Source of the DNA: Bolinopsis microptera
Lineage: Eukaryota; Ctenophora; Tentaculata; Lobata; Bolinopsidae
Reading direction: 5' to 3'
Assembly: GCF_026151205.1 (NCBI RefSeq)
Contig: NW_026971858.1
Location: forward strand, 1 to 27,605
DNA length: 27,605 nucleotides
Numbering within the stretch: the first letter of the stretch is position 1; every line of letters begins with the position of its first letter. This document shows, piece by piece, positions 7,968-20,125 of the stretch. The notes beneath the pieces were generated by a model, which saw nothing but the letters and a program-made list of their open reading frames with translations, searched no databases and had not been told where the DNA came from. The position numbers and the translations under genes were made by a program.

Positions 7968-8080
7968 TGATGTACGTGACCAAAATTATTCCCCGCGCGA
8001 CGAGATAAGATTCTCTTTCAGCATTCAGTTTCAGTTAATTCTGGGTAATTCGCGCGTAAAATCATATTGGCACGTGTGCG
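7968..8080. repeat. dispersed direct repeat, copy 1 (ATTATTCCCCGCGCGA)
   Basis: TGTACGTGACCAAAATTATT, CCCCGCGCGA, AGATTCTCTTTCAG and TTCGCGCGTAAAAT occur here in this order. The same words in the same order lie at 9826-9945, with spacing preserved to within a few bases. The two copies are 1.86 kb apart. This copy is also seen inverted in the right arm near 25,080-25,180. Confidence 0.75.
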
Positions 8081-8151
8081 TTCCATGTTCTCAGAATTAG
8101 GCAACGGTAAGTTTATAATCTTTAACTTAAACTGTTTGGAAACAGGTGTTG

Positions 8152-8397
8152 TTATTTTATGCTGGGAATCCCAAAAAGTGCTTGATCGGCCAGTTCATCA
8201 TTGTGTCTCGCTAAATACTTGGCTAGTTTCATTATGCTTCGACTAATCATCACTGTTGGCTTGGGGATGGTATTCAACTGTTGAGGGCCTACTGTAACAG
8301 CCATTAATACGCTTATAGTTTTCAGACAGCTACTAACCGATATCCAATGGGTCTCAGCCATAGAACAATACAGGCTCAATTCGGTGGCTCGGAAAAG
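8152..8397 (-). CDS. open frame or exon of an unknown gene
   Basis: On minus the frame runs from about 8397 to TAA at 8152-8154 without a stop (about 81 codons). Its translation has a balanced, gene-like composition: A-E-T-H-W-I-S-V-S-S-C-L, then an alpha-helical stretch I-M-K-L-A-K-Y-L-A-R-H-N-D-E-L-A-D and a tail F-G-I-P-S-I-K. An internal ATG lies upstream of A-E-T-H. I do not recognise a family. Its counterpart in the right arm (about 24,565-24,860) is clear at base level, with a block of about 1.1 kb present only there just upstream of the frame. It could be a terminal exon of a host gene or part of an unrecognised transposon. Confidence 0.3.
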   Translation of the reverse strand, partial: LFRATELSLYCSMAETHWISVSSCLKTISVLMAVTVGPQQLNTIPKPTVMISRSIMKLAKYLARHNDELADQALFGIPSIK

Positions 8398-8973
8398 TAT
8401 AATCTATAATATTGAAAGGTTCATGCGCAAATTTACCTAGTTTAGCCGTCATTGATTAGGTACAGACCGACGGAATTGCTCATCAGCAGATCTTGCGCTT
8501 CCGCTGCTGTATCGGACGTCTGTGATCAAAGCAGTAAAGTCGACCTCCCATAAATTGACAACAGGATGTCCCCTGATTCTCCTAGGTTTCTGGATAGAAG
8601 TCGACTATTTATGCTCAATTCTCGAGCCGATAATAGTCTTGCTTAGATTTTCAGACAATAGTCTTAAGATTCCTGTTGGTTTCATCGGTGTAATTTATTA
8701 CAAATATTATCTGTTCACCTTAAAGTTAGCAAATTTTGCTTTTCGCAATTGAAACTATAAAAGCGATATGATTAGTCTTGCCAACAAAAGGTGGCTCGAG
8801 CTCCATTCCCCCCTACATAAACATTCAGTAGGGTTTTGTGTTCACCCGGCTTATATATCAGGGATATGATAAACACACGAATCAGGATGTCTGGAAGGAG
8901 TTTCTAGATGTCATGGACACGTGGTGTGACGGCGCAACAAAGAAGAAGATACTTTAATTTCGCAGTACACGTT

Positions 8974-9201
8974 CTACCGAGAGAAAAGAGGCTTATTCTC
9001 TACTGACGCTGCCTCAAGTTTTAGCCAAGATTCTGACGGTCCAGTCTCTTGGTGGAGCAACTTCGGTTGAGAGGTACCCGAACTACAGAGTTTTCCAATG
9101 AAAGCGCTGTCGCAATCGACATCAGCCTCACCCTGTGAGACGAATTGGAGCTTGTACGACTGGGTGATAAACAAAAAAAGAAACCGCCTCACAGTTAACA
9201 A
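8974..9201 (-). CDS. open frame or terminal exon of an unknown gene
   Basis: On minus, 75 codons end with TAG at 8974. No ATG is present at the upstream end (it opens at TTG), so an intron boundary is likely; TCTCACAG|GGTGAG near 9133 would be a suitable acceptor. The part after it reads G-E-A-D-V-D-C-D-S-A-F-I-G-K-L-C and later S-W-L-K-L-E-A-A-S-V-E-N, ordinary globular protein sequence. No family is recognised. The right arm repeats this segment near 21,510-21,700, and a LINE there entered just upstream of the frame, at the position corresponding to 9190-9212. Confidence 0.3.
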   Translation of the reverse strand: MLTVRRFLFLFITQSYKLQFVSQGEADVDCDSAFIGKLCSSGTSQPKLLHQETGPSESWLKLEAASVENKPLFSR

Positions 9202-9212
9202 GCAGCGAGACC
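9190..9212. other. empty target site of the right-arm LINE insertion
   Basis: CACAGTTAACAAGCAGCGAG plus ACC is single copy here. Its reverse complement appears twice in the right arm, at about 19,298-19,322 and 21,421-21,446, on either side of LINE D. This is the pre-insertion state. Confidence 0.75.
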
Positions 9213-9214
9213 TT

Positions 9215-9265
9215 ATTAATATTATTATTTATGTTATTATATTTATGTTATTATATTTATGTTAA
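9215..9265. repeat. AT-rich tandem repeat (TTTATGTTATTATA)
   Basis: The 14 bp word recurs about three times between the empty LINE target and the following AT-rich sequence. A degenerate copy of it is visible inverted at about 19,245-19,295. Confidence 0.75.
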
Positions 9266-9742
9266 CACAAGTTTGCGTCTTATGAAAAATTCACGAATTA
9301 AGGAGCAATAATTTTATTATTATTTGCTTATTGCTATACTAGTGACTTATTTTTATTCATTATTGTTTATTTACTGTCTAATTCCGACAACATAGTTTTA
9401 TCTCATTGTATCCATTTAAAGTTAAAAACGGACATTAAAATGAACGCTCGGAGCCCGGAGGCATTCAAACGTTTACGTACGGGCGTTGACTTGAACGTAA
9501 ATGGGCAGACTATTTAACTTTAAGGTTAAACAGATATTAATATATGTACGCTATGCCCTAGCTGGGGCCTCTTCTCAGACTCTCGAGCGTTCAATTTGAA
9601 TTGCCATTGGTGTCGATTCAAAATTAAAGTTAATTAAAGTTCAATAAGATAAACTTATCATTGCTGGTTTGATTTTGGAACCTTCTCTAGACCTAGTAAT
9701 TTTGGATTCGTAAGTTATGTGCGAGAATAGCTTCCCAGTCCC
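9266..9742. other. AT-rich non-coding end of the left inverted arm
   Basis: No gene seen. The stretch is readable inverted at 18,685-19,270 (for example TTAGTGACTTATTTTTATTC, CATTTAAAGTTAAAAACGGA and CATAACTTACGAATCC on the matching strands). Similarity stops at about 9742, which I take as the inner edge of the left arm. Confidence 0.7.
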
Positions 9743-9825
9743 ACGTCAAAGTGATTATAGATTATCCTTATTTTCAAGGGAATCGTTAGGTATTCGTATA
9801 CTTATAGTATAGTTTTATTATTACA

Positions 9826-9945
9826 CGTACGTGACCAATATTATTCCCCGCGCGATGTTATTACAAATTAGATTCTCTTTCACTTGATCAGTTTCTTTCA
9901 AAAACAGATTCGCGCGTCAAATATATATTAGTTTGCGCGCTTTTG
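9826..9945. repeat. dispersed direct repeat, copy 2 (ATTATTCCCCGCGCGA)
   Basis: GTACGTGACCAATATTATTC, CCCGCGCGATG, AGATTCTCTTTCA and ATTCGCGCGTCAAATA match 7968-8080 in order and orientation. It lies just outside the inverted arm, in the last clean sequence. Confidence 0.75.
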
Positions 9946-10020
9946 GTACTCCCAGAAGTACGTCAATCCAAATGCAATTCTGTGAATTGCCATTATAATA
10001 AAATTATAGTCATAGGTAAT

Positions 10021-13000
10021 AGGCTCCATGTCATGGGGGGGGAGGGGTGTCCAGGGGAGATAATCCAAAGTGGGTTTTTTTAGGGGCAGAATCGATCATT
10101 GCTTTGGACCTGGGTGTTTATTCCACTTTCCCACGCGGTATTTTATTTCACCCCAATTGTATTGGAGTTTTATAGAAATCCCTCTGTATATTTTAATTTT
10201 GTTGATTTTCAAAAGCCCAGCCGTTTGTCAAATTGGTCAAGGGCAGTTTTCATTTGGGCTAGGGAAAGTAATTTTGCCAAGCACTACGGCCTTCACCTGA
10301 CAATGGTTTCATTAGGAATCCCTTTGAAGGCGTTGCCCCAGTTTTCTTTACTCAACCCCCCCACCAGGTTAGTGCTGTTAGGGGCTGTCAATGGAGGGGA
10401 GGTTACAGGCTTGGGTTTTGACTGTCAATATAACTTCGGGGGGAACCTAGGGCAAGGTTGATATCAGGGAACCTCCAGTATTTCAACCTTGTTCTGGGTA
10501 GACATTTTTCGGATTAACCTTATTGGATAACTGGAAAAAAAACAAGGTCCATTTTAGTAAGGGGCTTTCTATTACAATTGCTGCCCTTAAGGCCCCCGGG
10601 GTGGGGTTAGGGGTAGAAAGAGAGGGGAAACTTTCTCTTGGGGGACAACTGTATTACTGATTTGAACATGGCCCATGTTAGATAACTTCAAAAAGAGGGG
10701 CGCTGGGGGGGTGGGGGGCTTGCAGGGAAAAACCACTTGGGGGACCTTCTCTTGCCAAATGAAACAGTTTTGCCTATGCGGGGGTTCTTGGAAAGGATTA
10801 CGGCTGGGCCAACAACAGTATGCATGGCTGTTCAGGTTAAATGTGGGCATTCGCAGAGGGCCGTATTTCTAATGGGGACGGGACACTATTGGGGACATCC
10901 CATATTGTGGGGAAAGGTCTCATCCCAATAACCAAGCAGGTCCAGGCGCGTGTCACTGTTATCCCCTTTGGGTTTGCTCTTTCAATCAGTATTTGCGGAT
11001 GGAAAACAATCGAACAAAACAGAAACTATCAGCATCGGGAAATTCAGGTTGGGGCGGGGCCTCGTGGGGCATTTTCTATTTTTTCTGGCTTAGGCAGTTT
11101 TTGGTCTATTTAACAGGTCGGCAAAACAAAAACATCAAGACCACCGGACTAAAAATCCAGGATCTACCCAAAGCGGGGGGGGCCTGTCCTCAACTATATC
11201 TGCTATATGGGAAGTGTGAGCGGGTATGGGAATACCACACAGGGACCGCAGATAGATTGAAAAAGGATTTGATGGGTTTTCCCCATCATAGGATTGTCTG
11301 GATGGGGAAGGAATCCTGGAAATATTCAAATATGGTTTTACATCAACGGATTTAATGGCTGACGTAACGTAAAGTCGGGGGCCAACTTTCCGCCCCCCCT
11401 GTTGATTTGTGACTTTCGTACGGAGCCAGGCTAGGGCCTTTCCGTTGGATTTGGCAATGGGTGGTTGGAGGGGGATGCCAGAAGGTAAAGAATTACCAAA
11501 AAAAAACTTATCTTCCTGCAACTTGGATCCCCAAATGCTTGGTTTGTAAAAAAGATCATAGAGGTTAGGGACCCTTCAGGAACAAAAAAAACTGGGGGGC
11601 TTGTCCATGGTGGTCCGGGGAGGATGCAGCAATCTTCCCCACAGGGTGTCGATTAACCATTAACGGATAGAAGGATTTTTTTTTTTTTTTTTGGAGTATA
11701 CCACCAAGGCAATACATAAACCAGGGTACAGTGGGGTAGAGGGCCCTAAATACTTGCGGAGAAAGGCAGGTTTGTTTTTAGTTACTAATTTTGTGAGTGG
11801 GCCAGGGGTGGTACCATCTCCTAACGGGGACTAGGGGAGGGGGAGACCTTTTCAGTACAAAAGTAGTAGGATAGCATGGGGTCCTCTAAGGGGACTAGGG
11901 TTCACGGCTAATCTTGTTTAACTTAAATAATAACTTGGTGCCCCCACCCCACCCCCCTGGATAAACCGCGGATTTGGTTATGGAAAAAAATATGTTTAAT
12001 CGCTTTGGCCATTTCGGCCGGTAGGAAATTAGATCAGAATAATCATTGCGGATTTTACGATAAAGGGGACGATTAAAAAAAACAGTTATCGAATTTTTTT
12101 ATTACCCTTTAACCCTAAGGGGAGGCGTAATGGGTGGATGCGGCAAAAAAACCACCGCTAAATGGGGGAAAATTACCTTGATCCGGGGAAAAGGGAAGGT
12201 AAGATAAAACTTTTTTATTGGCTTTTTTGGCAACATCTAACATAAAACCACGGTAAATTTTCAGGGCGGACACTCAAAAACGCTAAGTATAAAAATTTTT
12301 TTGGGAAACACGATTTTCACCTTCAAAGATTCTCAACTTAAGAGGGGGAAAGGGTATTCTCTTACTTGTTAGTGCGGGGGGACACGGAAAACTGCTAATG
12401 CGACAACGTGGCTCTAGAGTGGCAAAAGGTCCGAACCAAAATAATTAATCCAACCCTCTGTCCGCACTAGGGTAATTACGGGGGTTGTGGTGCGCCACTA
12501 CCATTCCAGGTCTAAGTCCGTATCTCTTACTGCGGGGACCAACAAAATTATCCTTGGTAACATTGATCTTCCAAGGCTAGGTCTCCAAAATTAGTTCCCA
12601 TCCCTTACTTATGGGGTATCCCATTAAGTGAGTTCGTCGGGGTCGGTTCTCCCACGGGCCACTTATTTCGAATATTGATTCTTGCGGGGACTACCGATTC
12701 GGTCGGGTCACATTTCACGTGTTTTCGGAAGTTGATTCCCACTGCATCACCCCCAATTCCTCTTCGGGGGTTCAGGGCAAAGGCCCCACGTATGGCTGCA
12801 GTTGTTTGTGATCAAACCCGGGGTAACTCTTAGGGCGCATTTTGATCCTCATTTCAAAGCCCAACCACGTAATTCGTATGAAAGGTATCTTCTCCGATGT
12901 GGGATAAAACATGTATCTTATTCTTGGGGCCTTTATATAAAAGTCCCGAGGGATTCTTACCATTAGCATCAGAACAAACAATCAACATGTTGTCTGTCAA

Positions 13001-16000
13001 ATCAACCCTTCCATTCCTGGGGGGGACGCCCAACTTTTACTGGTTTCAAGGTATAAAAAACGGTTATTTCCAACGGGGTAAAGGGGATAACCGCTGACTT
13101 GGCCCTGGATTAATTAGAAGCGCGACCGTGACAGGGGACCCTGAAATGGCGATCCCACCACTGGGAAGGAAGAAGCTTGCTCCCTGGGGATCGTCTCCAG
13201 TTGATGGGAACGGACCCCAAGGTTTTTTATACTGTTGGGGGGTACACAGTACGAAAAGAACTTTCATGTCCGAACCCTCTCCTTTTTACTCTGCAGCAAA
13301 ATCTCTGTCCCCCACACAGCAAAGCAGCCATATGAAGTCGGAAAAAGCTTACCGGATTTTTTACGGAACACTTCCCTACGAAAACCACCTTCCTAATTTG
13401 GCTGATGCTGTTGGGAGAAAAACATTATGAAGGCCCCTCATGGGATGTGATGCATCCTGGGACCTTTTTGGGAGGAAGTTTCGGGGGGGACCTCTCCAAA
13501 TCTGGTCATTGAGTTAGAGTGGGACTTACGGAAGGTGAAGGCCATGATTAAAAATAATTAAACCGACGTCTGGTGGGGAGGTCAACTCCCTGGGCCCCCA
13601 CTAATACCATGAGAAGGGGGTTGGGGGATGCTTCTTCCTCCACAAAGCAAGCACCTTTGAGGGAACAAGATGACAGCTTTTAACAGGACCTGTAGTACCG
13701 GGGGTATTTCAAACGCAGAAGGGATAAGCTTCAGTCCGTTACGGAAAAGTACTTTAAAGATGCTCGGGTTTTGTGCTTTTTATTGCCATCGGTGTGGGGG
13801 GGAACCTAATCTTTGTTGGGAAACATTAATCTTCGTGGATTGGTTTAATACTCTTTGATTTTTTATTATTTAACAACCCATTTAATTTATACTCAATGAC
13901 ACGACTTACACTTCTTGTTCTTTAAAATAACTTAAAAAAAAATGGGGAAAAGGTCTAAAATTTTTATTGGGCGTAAAAAAGTGTTTTTTGGTCGACCTTT
14001 AGGTCCGTTGGTTCTCGCACTTACAGTCCAGTTTTTTAGCGGCCACTGTAGCGTGCGGACAGTGTTCGGCCTTGAAATTTCTCCTGGTCCGCACTGAGGG
14101 TTACCGTGGGTTCGTACACTAACGGAATTTCCCAGGGTAAAGGGCGTTTTACTCTATTGCGACAGTGTTCATTTTGGAGGAGGGGTTTTCGCACTAGGGT
14201 ACCATGTTTCGCCCACTAGGTGAGTTACGTGTCGCAACTTTACAGTAATACGTGAACCGAACTGCTGAAAAAGGTAATTTTCGTTTGACAAGGGGCTTTA
14301 CGTGAGGATCCGTTTCCACTAAACAAAATTAGTTTGTGAAACGGTTGGGGGGGGGGCGTGTTCTCGCTCCTAAAAAAAAAGATCTTAACCCGTTCAGGAT
14401 AAACATACAGGTAAAGGACGTTAATCAGATTTCGCAAAAATAATTACCCCCACGTTCGGGGGGGACCCCAAAACGCCATCGTTTCCGGCAAATTTTACTT
14501 GTTTCCTAGATGGAGTTAGAAGAAGTTTTTAGCGGGCGGCGGTGATGCACGTGGGTCGCTGAAAAATATTTTTTTAATATTTGCGAATTATGTTTAGGGT
14601 ATTTAATGAATAATAAAATTTGTTAGTTTTCTCATTAATCGTTTAAATGGTTCAAAAGCATTGCCGCAACTTGTTTCGATTCAGTCAGGGGGGGCTCATC
14701 TTACGTAAATGTGTGTTTTTAACACCTGTTTATAGTTTTAAAAATCTCGGAATGGAAAGTATCGAGCATTTAAACAGTAAATTTATGGGTGTCATCATTA
14801 ATTTATGGATGGGAAAATTTACCTTTGAAAACCTTATTTGAAAGTTTGTGATTCAATATAACAAAACGTTTCATTGGCGGTTTGCTTACAAAGTAACAGT
14901 CAAAGTTATTTGTAATTGCAAGGGGTTCTGCTCCGAAAATTAGTGTGAGTGATGACAGTGGAAGGAAATTATTTTTTTCATTTCCCATAATTACCAAAAA
15001 AACTGAGCCAGTAAACCTTTATTAAATATTTTTTTAGGGAACATGGAACTAAATAGTTATTTAAAAGTACCTCAATCAATTTCCAATTTTTTTATTTCGT
15101 CTGGGTTTGTTTGTATGTGATCATTTTTTCACCTCCAATCATAACTTTTTACCGGGCTTGATTCTGATAAAACATTTTTTTTTAATTAATTTCCTGGTAC
15201 ACATTCTTGTTTTCACAAATAAACAGGTTTTAAGTTTAAAGTGGGACTAAAGTTCCCGGTATTTACGTTGGACCAGGAACTGCATTTTTAAGTGCCACCC
15301 CACGTAGCGAATTTTTGATTTTACGCCAACGAATTAGTATTTAAAAATGGTTAGTGACCAAGCAATATTGATCTAACAACAAAACAACGGTACTTCTGTT
15401 TAACACTTCAAATGATATTGGGCCTGATGGGGACTCCTAGTTTGGAAAGGGCTGGTGACTCTAGAGGCGAAAAGTGGCTGGGGTGGGACAGAGGAGGAAA
15501 CGGGGACCATAAAACCAGGGATTCCTTTCGTGGGAGCATGTAAGGAATTATATCCCAAAAGGGTTTTTGTTCGCCAATTGGGGGTTAGTGTCTGGGGATG
15601 TCAAAGATTCTTTCAAGGGGTTGGGGGGTTTTTGTGATTATTTTAATTGTCGTGATGAATACTCTAGATGGATGGGATGGTAAATACTTCGGTCTGGGCC
15701 GTCTGGGCTAAGGCCATTTTAATTTTCCAGTTCAGAAACAATAATAAACCGAATTAAGGGAGGGTTGCGGATACTGATGGAGAAGTTCCTAAAAGTTTAT
15801 TTGGGTTTTAGGGAAATAAATAAAATCAAACGCCATCTGGGGTCCCTTTAACCCCCCTTCGCACAAAGCTTTTTTCTTTCAAATTTTTTTCTATGTTGGG
15901 GTGTTCCACCCAATTTCTTACCAGTTAAGTATATTACCCTTTATGTTTAACAAATTGGATGTTTCTTTTTCGATACGCTATTTTTGATCTCTATATACAA

Positions 16001-18684
16001 TTGTGTTTCTCTCCTATTAATAAATATTATTGTACATGGATACGTACAATAGAAAAACTTTTCTTGATACTGTCCATGCTTTTGGCCGGGGAACCCTAAA
16101 TTCTTCCTAAAAACAAAAAAAACACGTTATAGTCGTGCTAATCAGCTAGTACTTTAAGTGGTTCCAAAGGAGGGAGGTGGGGACTATAAATTAATATGGT
16201 TTTTTTCATTCTATTCCGCCACCCGGGTCGAGATGTAAGCTTCCTAACGAACTTTACCTTGTCCCAGCAGTTTCCATAACTTAGGGTAGATTTACCTTTT
16301 TTACTTATACTAACTTTTAAAATGTATTCACGGTACCCGCGTCCCCACCCGGACACCTTTTTTGTCATTTACTTTCTCTAAGGTATGATATCTTGAAGTT
16401 GGAAAATCGTTTCCGGCTTTTATGAGCGTTTGATGTTCGCTGAACATTTTCCCCGTTGGTTGTTTAGATTTGCCCAAAATGCACAGTTCTTTTAAACTTA
16501 TCTTTCCTGATTTCAAGGTAAAATTTCCATTGTGCGAAGGGCATCCACCCCATTTAGTGCCCTTAAGGTTAAAAATGGTATTTTTAAAAATTTTCGGAGA
16601 ACCTGTTTTTTCTACGTCTTATCGGTACCCGAACAGGGATTTTTCTGAATCTTAATCTCTTTACGGGCCCGAATGGGGAGCCAACAATGCGTATAAAACA
16701 ATTTTTTTCATTTCCCCACATCCGCGGGTTTTCTTTCGAACCAGTTTATCAGGTTAAATAAACAAGGTTTTATATACGGTTGGAACCAGTCCTGTGGACT
16801 AATGGACAAATGGTAGGGCCTAATATTACCTAAGACCTATACATTTTTATACTAATGCAATTACCACTCAGGGAATTTGGCATTTTTTGGTGGGACGTAC
16901 TTTTGGGGGGGAGTACCAACAAGGGGCAGCCGGGCGCAAAATAACGAAATTATAATTTGAACGGGGCGCGAATCTGTATTTGAAGAAACATACTGGATCT
17001 TTCAAAGTGGAGGGAAAGGAGAATCTAATTTTGTACTAAACCTTTTCGCCGAGGGGAAATTAATTTAATTGGTCCCGTACGTGTATAAAAAAATAAACCT
17101 AATACTATTAACAGTATACCCGACTATTTTTAACCTCACGGCTTCCCTTGAAACAATAAGGGGGTAAATCTATAAACTTCACTTTGTGGGGGGACGTTCG
17201 GGAGGGGGTGGGACTTGGGACAAGCCTATTTTCTTTGTGGCCCGTTTTTCTCTCCAGAAAAAGGCAAAGTAAGGGTCCATATTTTGCCCATTTCGGGAGG
17301 CATATTGCGAGGACTCTTTTGCGTTTATGGGTTTTTTTTCTCCCGGCTTTCCCTTTTTTGCGGTTATAGATTCGATAAGTAAACCCACGTTGTGTGTTAG
17401 CATATTTAATGTAGTCAAATATTTAATTTGTTCAAATTAAACTTAAAAGCCGTTTTGGAGCCCGTCCATAGCTAGCAGTAATTTATATACCATTTTTTAA
17501 TGCACTACATATAAACATCCCGAGGCTTAATTTTTTTTTAATTATGGATGGGGGGGGGGTACTTACTGGTCCCTGTTTCTGAGAAAATACTTGGGATCTT
17601 ACTCGCCTTTTTCTGAGGAAAAATCTCTGGTGTTCCTATATTTATGTTCGAGTTAAGGATAGGTTAAGGTTACAAAGGTCAAAGGCTTTTTTAACTTTAA
17701 AATTTTTTGAGGTTTTGGGATCTATGTATTTTTTGGGATTATATTTGTGAAAATATTTACAACCAATTAGGGTAAAATCTAAATTGCCCTCCCTCCATAA
17801 TTCATATTAATAAATGATACTTTGAATAAATTAAGGTATGGGCCCTTATTTTAGGGGCAAAAACAAACTCGGGGCCAAAATTTGAAAAGATTTCAGTGCA
17901 TGTTAAATGGAAGATTCCTTATTCGATTTTTTGATGAAAAAGTAACTTGATCTAAAAAGGAAATACCTAAATAACTTAAAAAACAATAATCTCTTTCCGA
18001 TAATTTAACACGCTCCATAATTAAACTTTTGGCTCCAATGTTTATGTTTTGCGTGGGTCTAAATTAGACAATTGCCGGCGGTGTTTTTGAACAATCGGCA
18101 TCCAAATTTTTTTTTTTTTGAGGCGGGCCTAAATTGAAAAATTTTTTTGTAACTTAAAGATACAGTTGAAATGTTCAATTAATTACATTTTCGTTTCTGG
18201 AAAAATTTTCATAGCGGGGAAAAACTTTCAATGCAAGTAAGTTATTATTCTTTTTTGGGGAAAATCGCTTTCTAAAATTCCGCTTTTAGCATGCCTTTTT
18301 ATAGGAAGTAAGTTCCAGCTACTTTCTTCCTATCCACAGATAAATTTATCTCAGAAAAAAGGCAGTAAGTCCACGGAATTACTTCCTTATCTCAGAAGGA
18401 TTTTTCAAGATTTTTCTCAGAAAAGGCAAGTAAGGTCCGGACTTACGTCCTTCCTCCTCCCAGAAAATAATTGGCCAAAAACCGAACATAAATGTTTTTT
18501 CTCAACTGGGACTTTACTTTTCCTTAGAAAATTGCATGGCCACAACAATGTTGTTTCTATACAATTAATATTGTAAGCTCATGTTTGTTGTAGAGAATTT
18601 TTCCTACTGAAATAATTTTGATACCAATATTGTCAATTATTTCGAAAAATTGGACCTTTACTTGCCTTTTTTACTGAGGAAAAC
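10021..18684. other. low-quality spacer between the inverted arms
   Basis: From about 10,021 the base-level quality falls: runs of G, C, A and T are over-long and single bases are copied from neighbours. I found no match to the clean part of the window, no match between its two halves, no convincing gene, no RNA gene and no LINE hallmark. Several open frames of 60-130 codons exist, but they overlap on both strands, as expected from G- and C-rich noise. The only structure I can support is the hairpin series at 18,290-18,475. Whatever genes lie here cannot be read from this version. Confidence 0.7.
18290..18475. repeat. series of related imperfect palindromes
   Basis: Three adjacent units pair with themselves: GGAAGTAAGTTCC.../...CTTTCTTCC near 18,305-18,332, CTCAGAAAAAAGGCAGTAAG / TTACTTCCTTATCTCAG near 18,350-18,398, and CTCAGAAAAGGCAAGTAAGG / GGACTTACGTCCTTCC near 18,416-18,455. 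Related single arms occur near 17,580-17,625 and 18,657-18,682. A tandem series of hairpins sharing CTCAGAAAAGGC(A)AGTAAGTCC is implied, right beside the inner edge of the right arm. Read errors blur the unit length. Confidence 0.55.
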
Positions 18685-19297
18685 GGGCCAGTATTTCCCC
18701 TCGCACATAACTTACGAAATCCCAAAAATTACTAGGTTCTAGAGAAGGTTTTCCAAAAATTCCAAAACCAGGCAATGATAAGTTTATCTTATTGGAACTT
18801 TAATTAAACTTTAATTTTGAATCGACCAACCCAAATTTCAAATTGAAACGCTCGAGGAGGGGTTCTGAGAGAAGAGAGGCCCCAGCTAGGGCCATAGCGT
18901 ACATATATTAATATCCGTTTAACCTTAAAGTTAAATAGTTCTTTGCCCCATTTACGTTCCAAAGTTCCAACGCCGTACGTAAAAAAACGTTTTGAAATGC
19001 CCTTCCGGGCTCCCGGAGCGTTTTTTTTTTAATGTTCCGTTTTTTATAAACTTTAAATGGGATACAATGAGAAAAATAAAAAACTAATTGTTGTCGGAAT
19101 TTAGGACAGTAAAAAATAAACAACAATGATAAAAAAATAAGTCCCCACTAGTATAGCCAATAAGCAAATAATAATTAAAAATTTATTGCTCCTTAATTCG
19201 TGGAATTTTTTCATTAAGGACGCCAAAAACTTGTGTTTAAAACCATAAAATATTAATAATAAAACATAAATATAATAAAACTTAAATTAATAATAAG

Positions 19298-19322
19298 GGT
19301 CTCCGCTCTAATATAAAGTTGG
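19298..19322. repeat. target-site duplication, left copy, of LINE D
   Basis: GGTCTCCGCTCTAATATAAA is a noisy copy of the reverse complement of 9190-9212. After it, similarity to the left arm stops abruptly until 21,421, where the same target begins again. Confidence 0.65.
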
Positions 19323-20125
19323 CAAAACAAACATTAAAAGGTCCCCCTCGAAGCGGGGCCTAAAAATTTCCTAGGAAAGGGGGCATTTTTGACAGCAAAA
19401 CCCCAAATTTCAACAAAACAAATCACAAATCACCCAAAAAAGGGCCCCGGGGCAAACCCCCCCCATGCTGTCCGAAGAGCTGTCCCCCCCCCCCCCCCCA
19501 CTGGGGTAAAAAGGCCCCCCCAAAACTTTTAAAGGGATGTTTAAAAGCGGTCCCCCTTTTTGGGAAAACCCCTTTCTGTCCCACTGCCCGTAGTAAAAAA
19601 ATTTTCGGGCAATTGACCCACGGGGGCTAAAAAATGCGAAGGAAAAACCCCAAAACGTGGGGGGGGCCCATTGGGAAGAAAAAATTTTCCCCCGGGGGCC
19701 TGGCCCCCAAGTACACCCCTCCTCCCCATTGGGAAATTCCACCTTTTCTGACACCCCAAAACCAAAATATTCCCCAAGGGCGAAAACAGCGAAAAGGGGG
19801 GGGAAGCAAGGCTTCAAGCCTACGGCCCAACCCTCACTCTTGAAAAAAATAAAACGCCCCCCAGGGAAGGGGAAAAAATATCAAAAAACCCCCCCACCCA
19901 ATCAACCCCAAAAAATTCAAAAGGGGGGGAATTCAAACCCCAAAAAACCAACCCCCCGAAAAGGGGGGGAAACCTCACAGCCCCCAAACCCCCGTGCTGG
20001 GGGGGAAAAATTTACCGTCCCCCAAAATCCCCGGAAAACCAAAAAAATGGGAAAAAGAACCCGAAAATCCAAAAAACCCCCCAACGAAACCAACATTACC
20101 CCCTGAAAAAAGATCCCCCCTCTTA

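Larger units (their letters stand above)
6235..9742 (+). repeat. left arm of a long inverted duplication
   Basis: The reverse complement of this stretch can be followed in the noisy sequence from 18,685 to 27,475. Clear anchors are 9730/18,690 (CATAACTTACGAATCC), 9100/21,550 (TGTCGATTGCGAC), 8800/22,400 (ACTCGAGCCACC), 8600/22,600 (AAATCTAAG and GAAGACTAT words), 8230/24,790 (AAGCATAATGAAA), 7900/25,170 (CCAGTGCAGAGAG), 7500/25,690 (CCGTGGGAGG) and 6270/27,430 (ACAGTTTCTTT). The left arm is the more compact: right-arm-only blocks are absent here. Confidence 0.9.

Noticed and set aside
8455-8500. Hammerhead ribozyme core on minus (CTGATGAG)
   Set aside because: The required CGAAA and pairing stems do not follow at the expected distance.
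10070-18680. Many 60-130 codon frames
   Set aside because: They overlap on both strands in error-rich sequence, lack conserved motifs, and have no splice or start signals.
9743-18684. Missed-adapter fold-back read as the sole cause of the inverted repeat
   Set aside because: The spacer halves are not complementary to each other and the arms differ by insertions with target duplications, which one folded read cannot produce.
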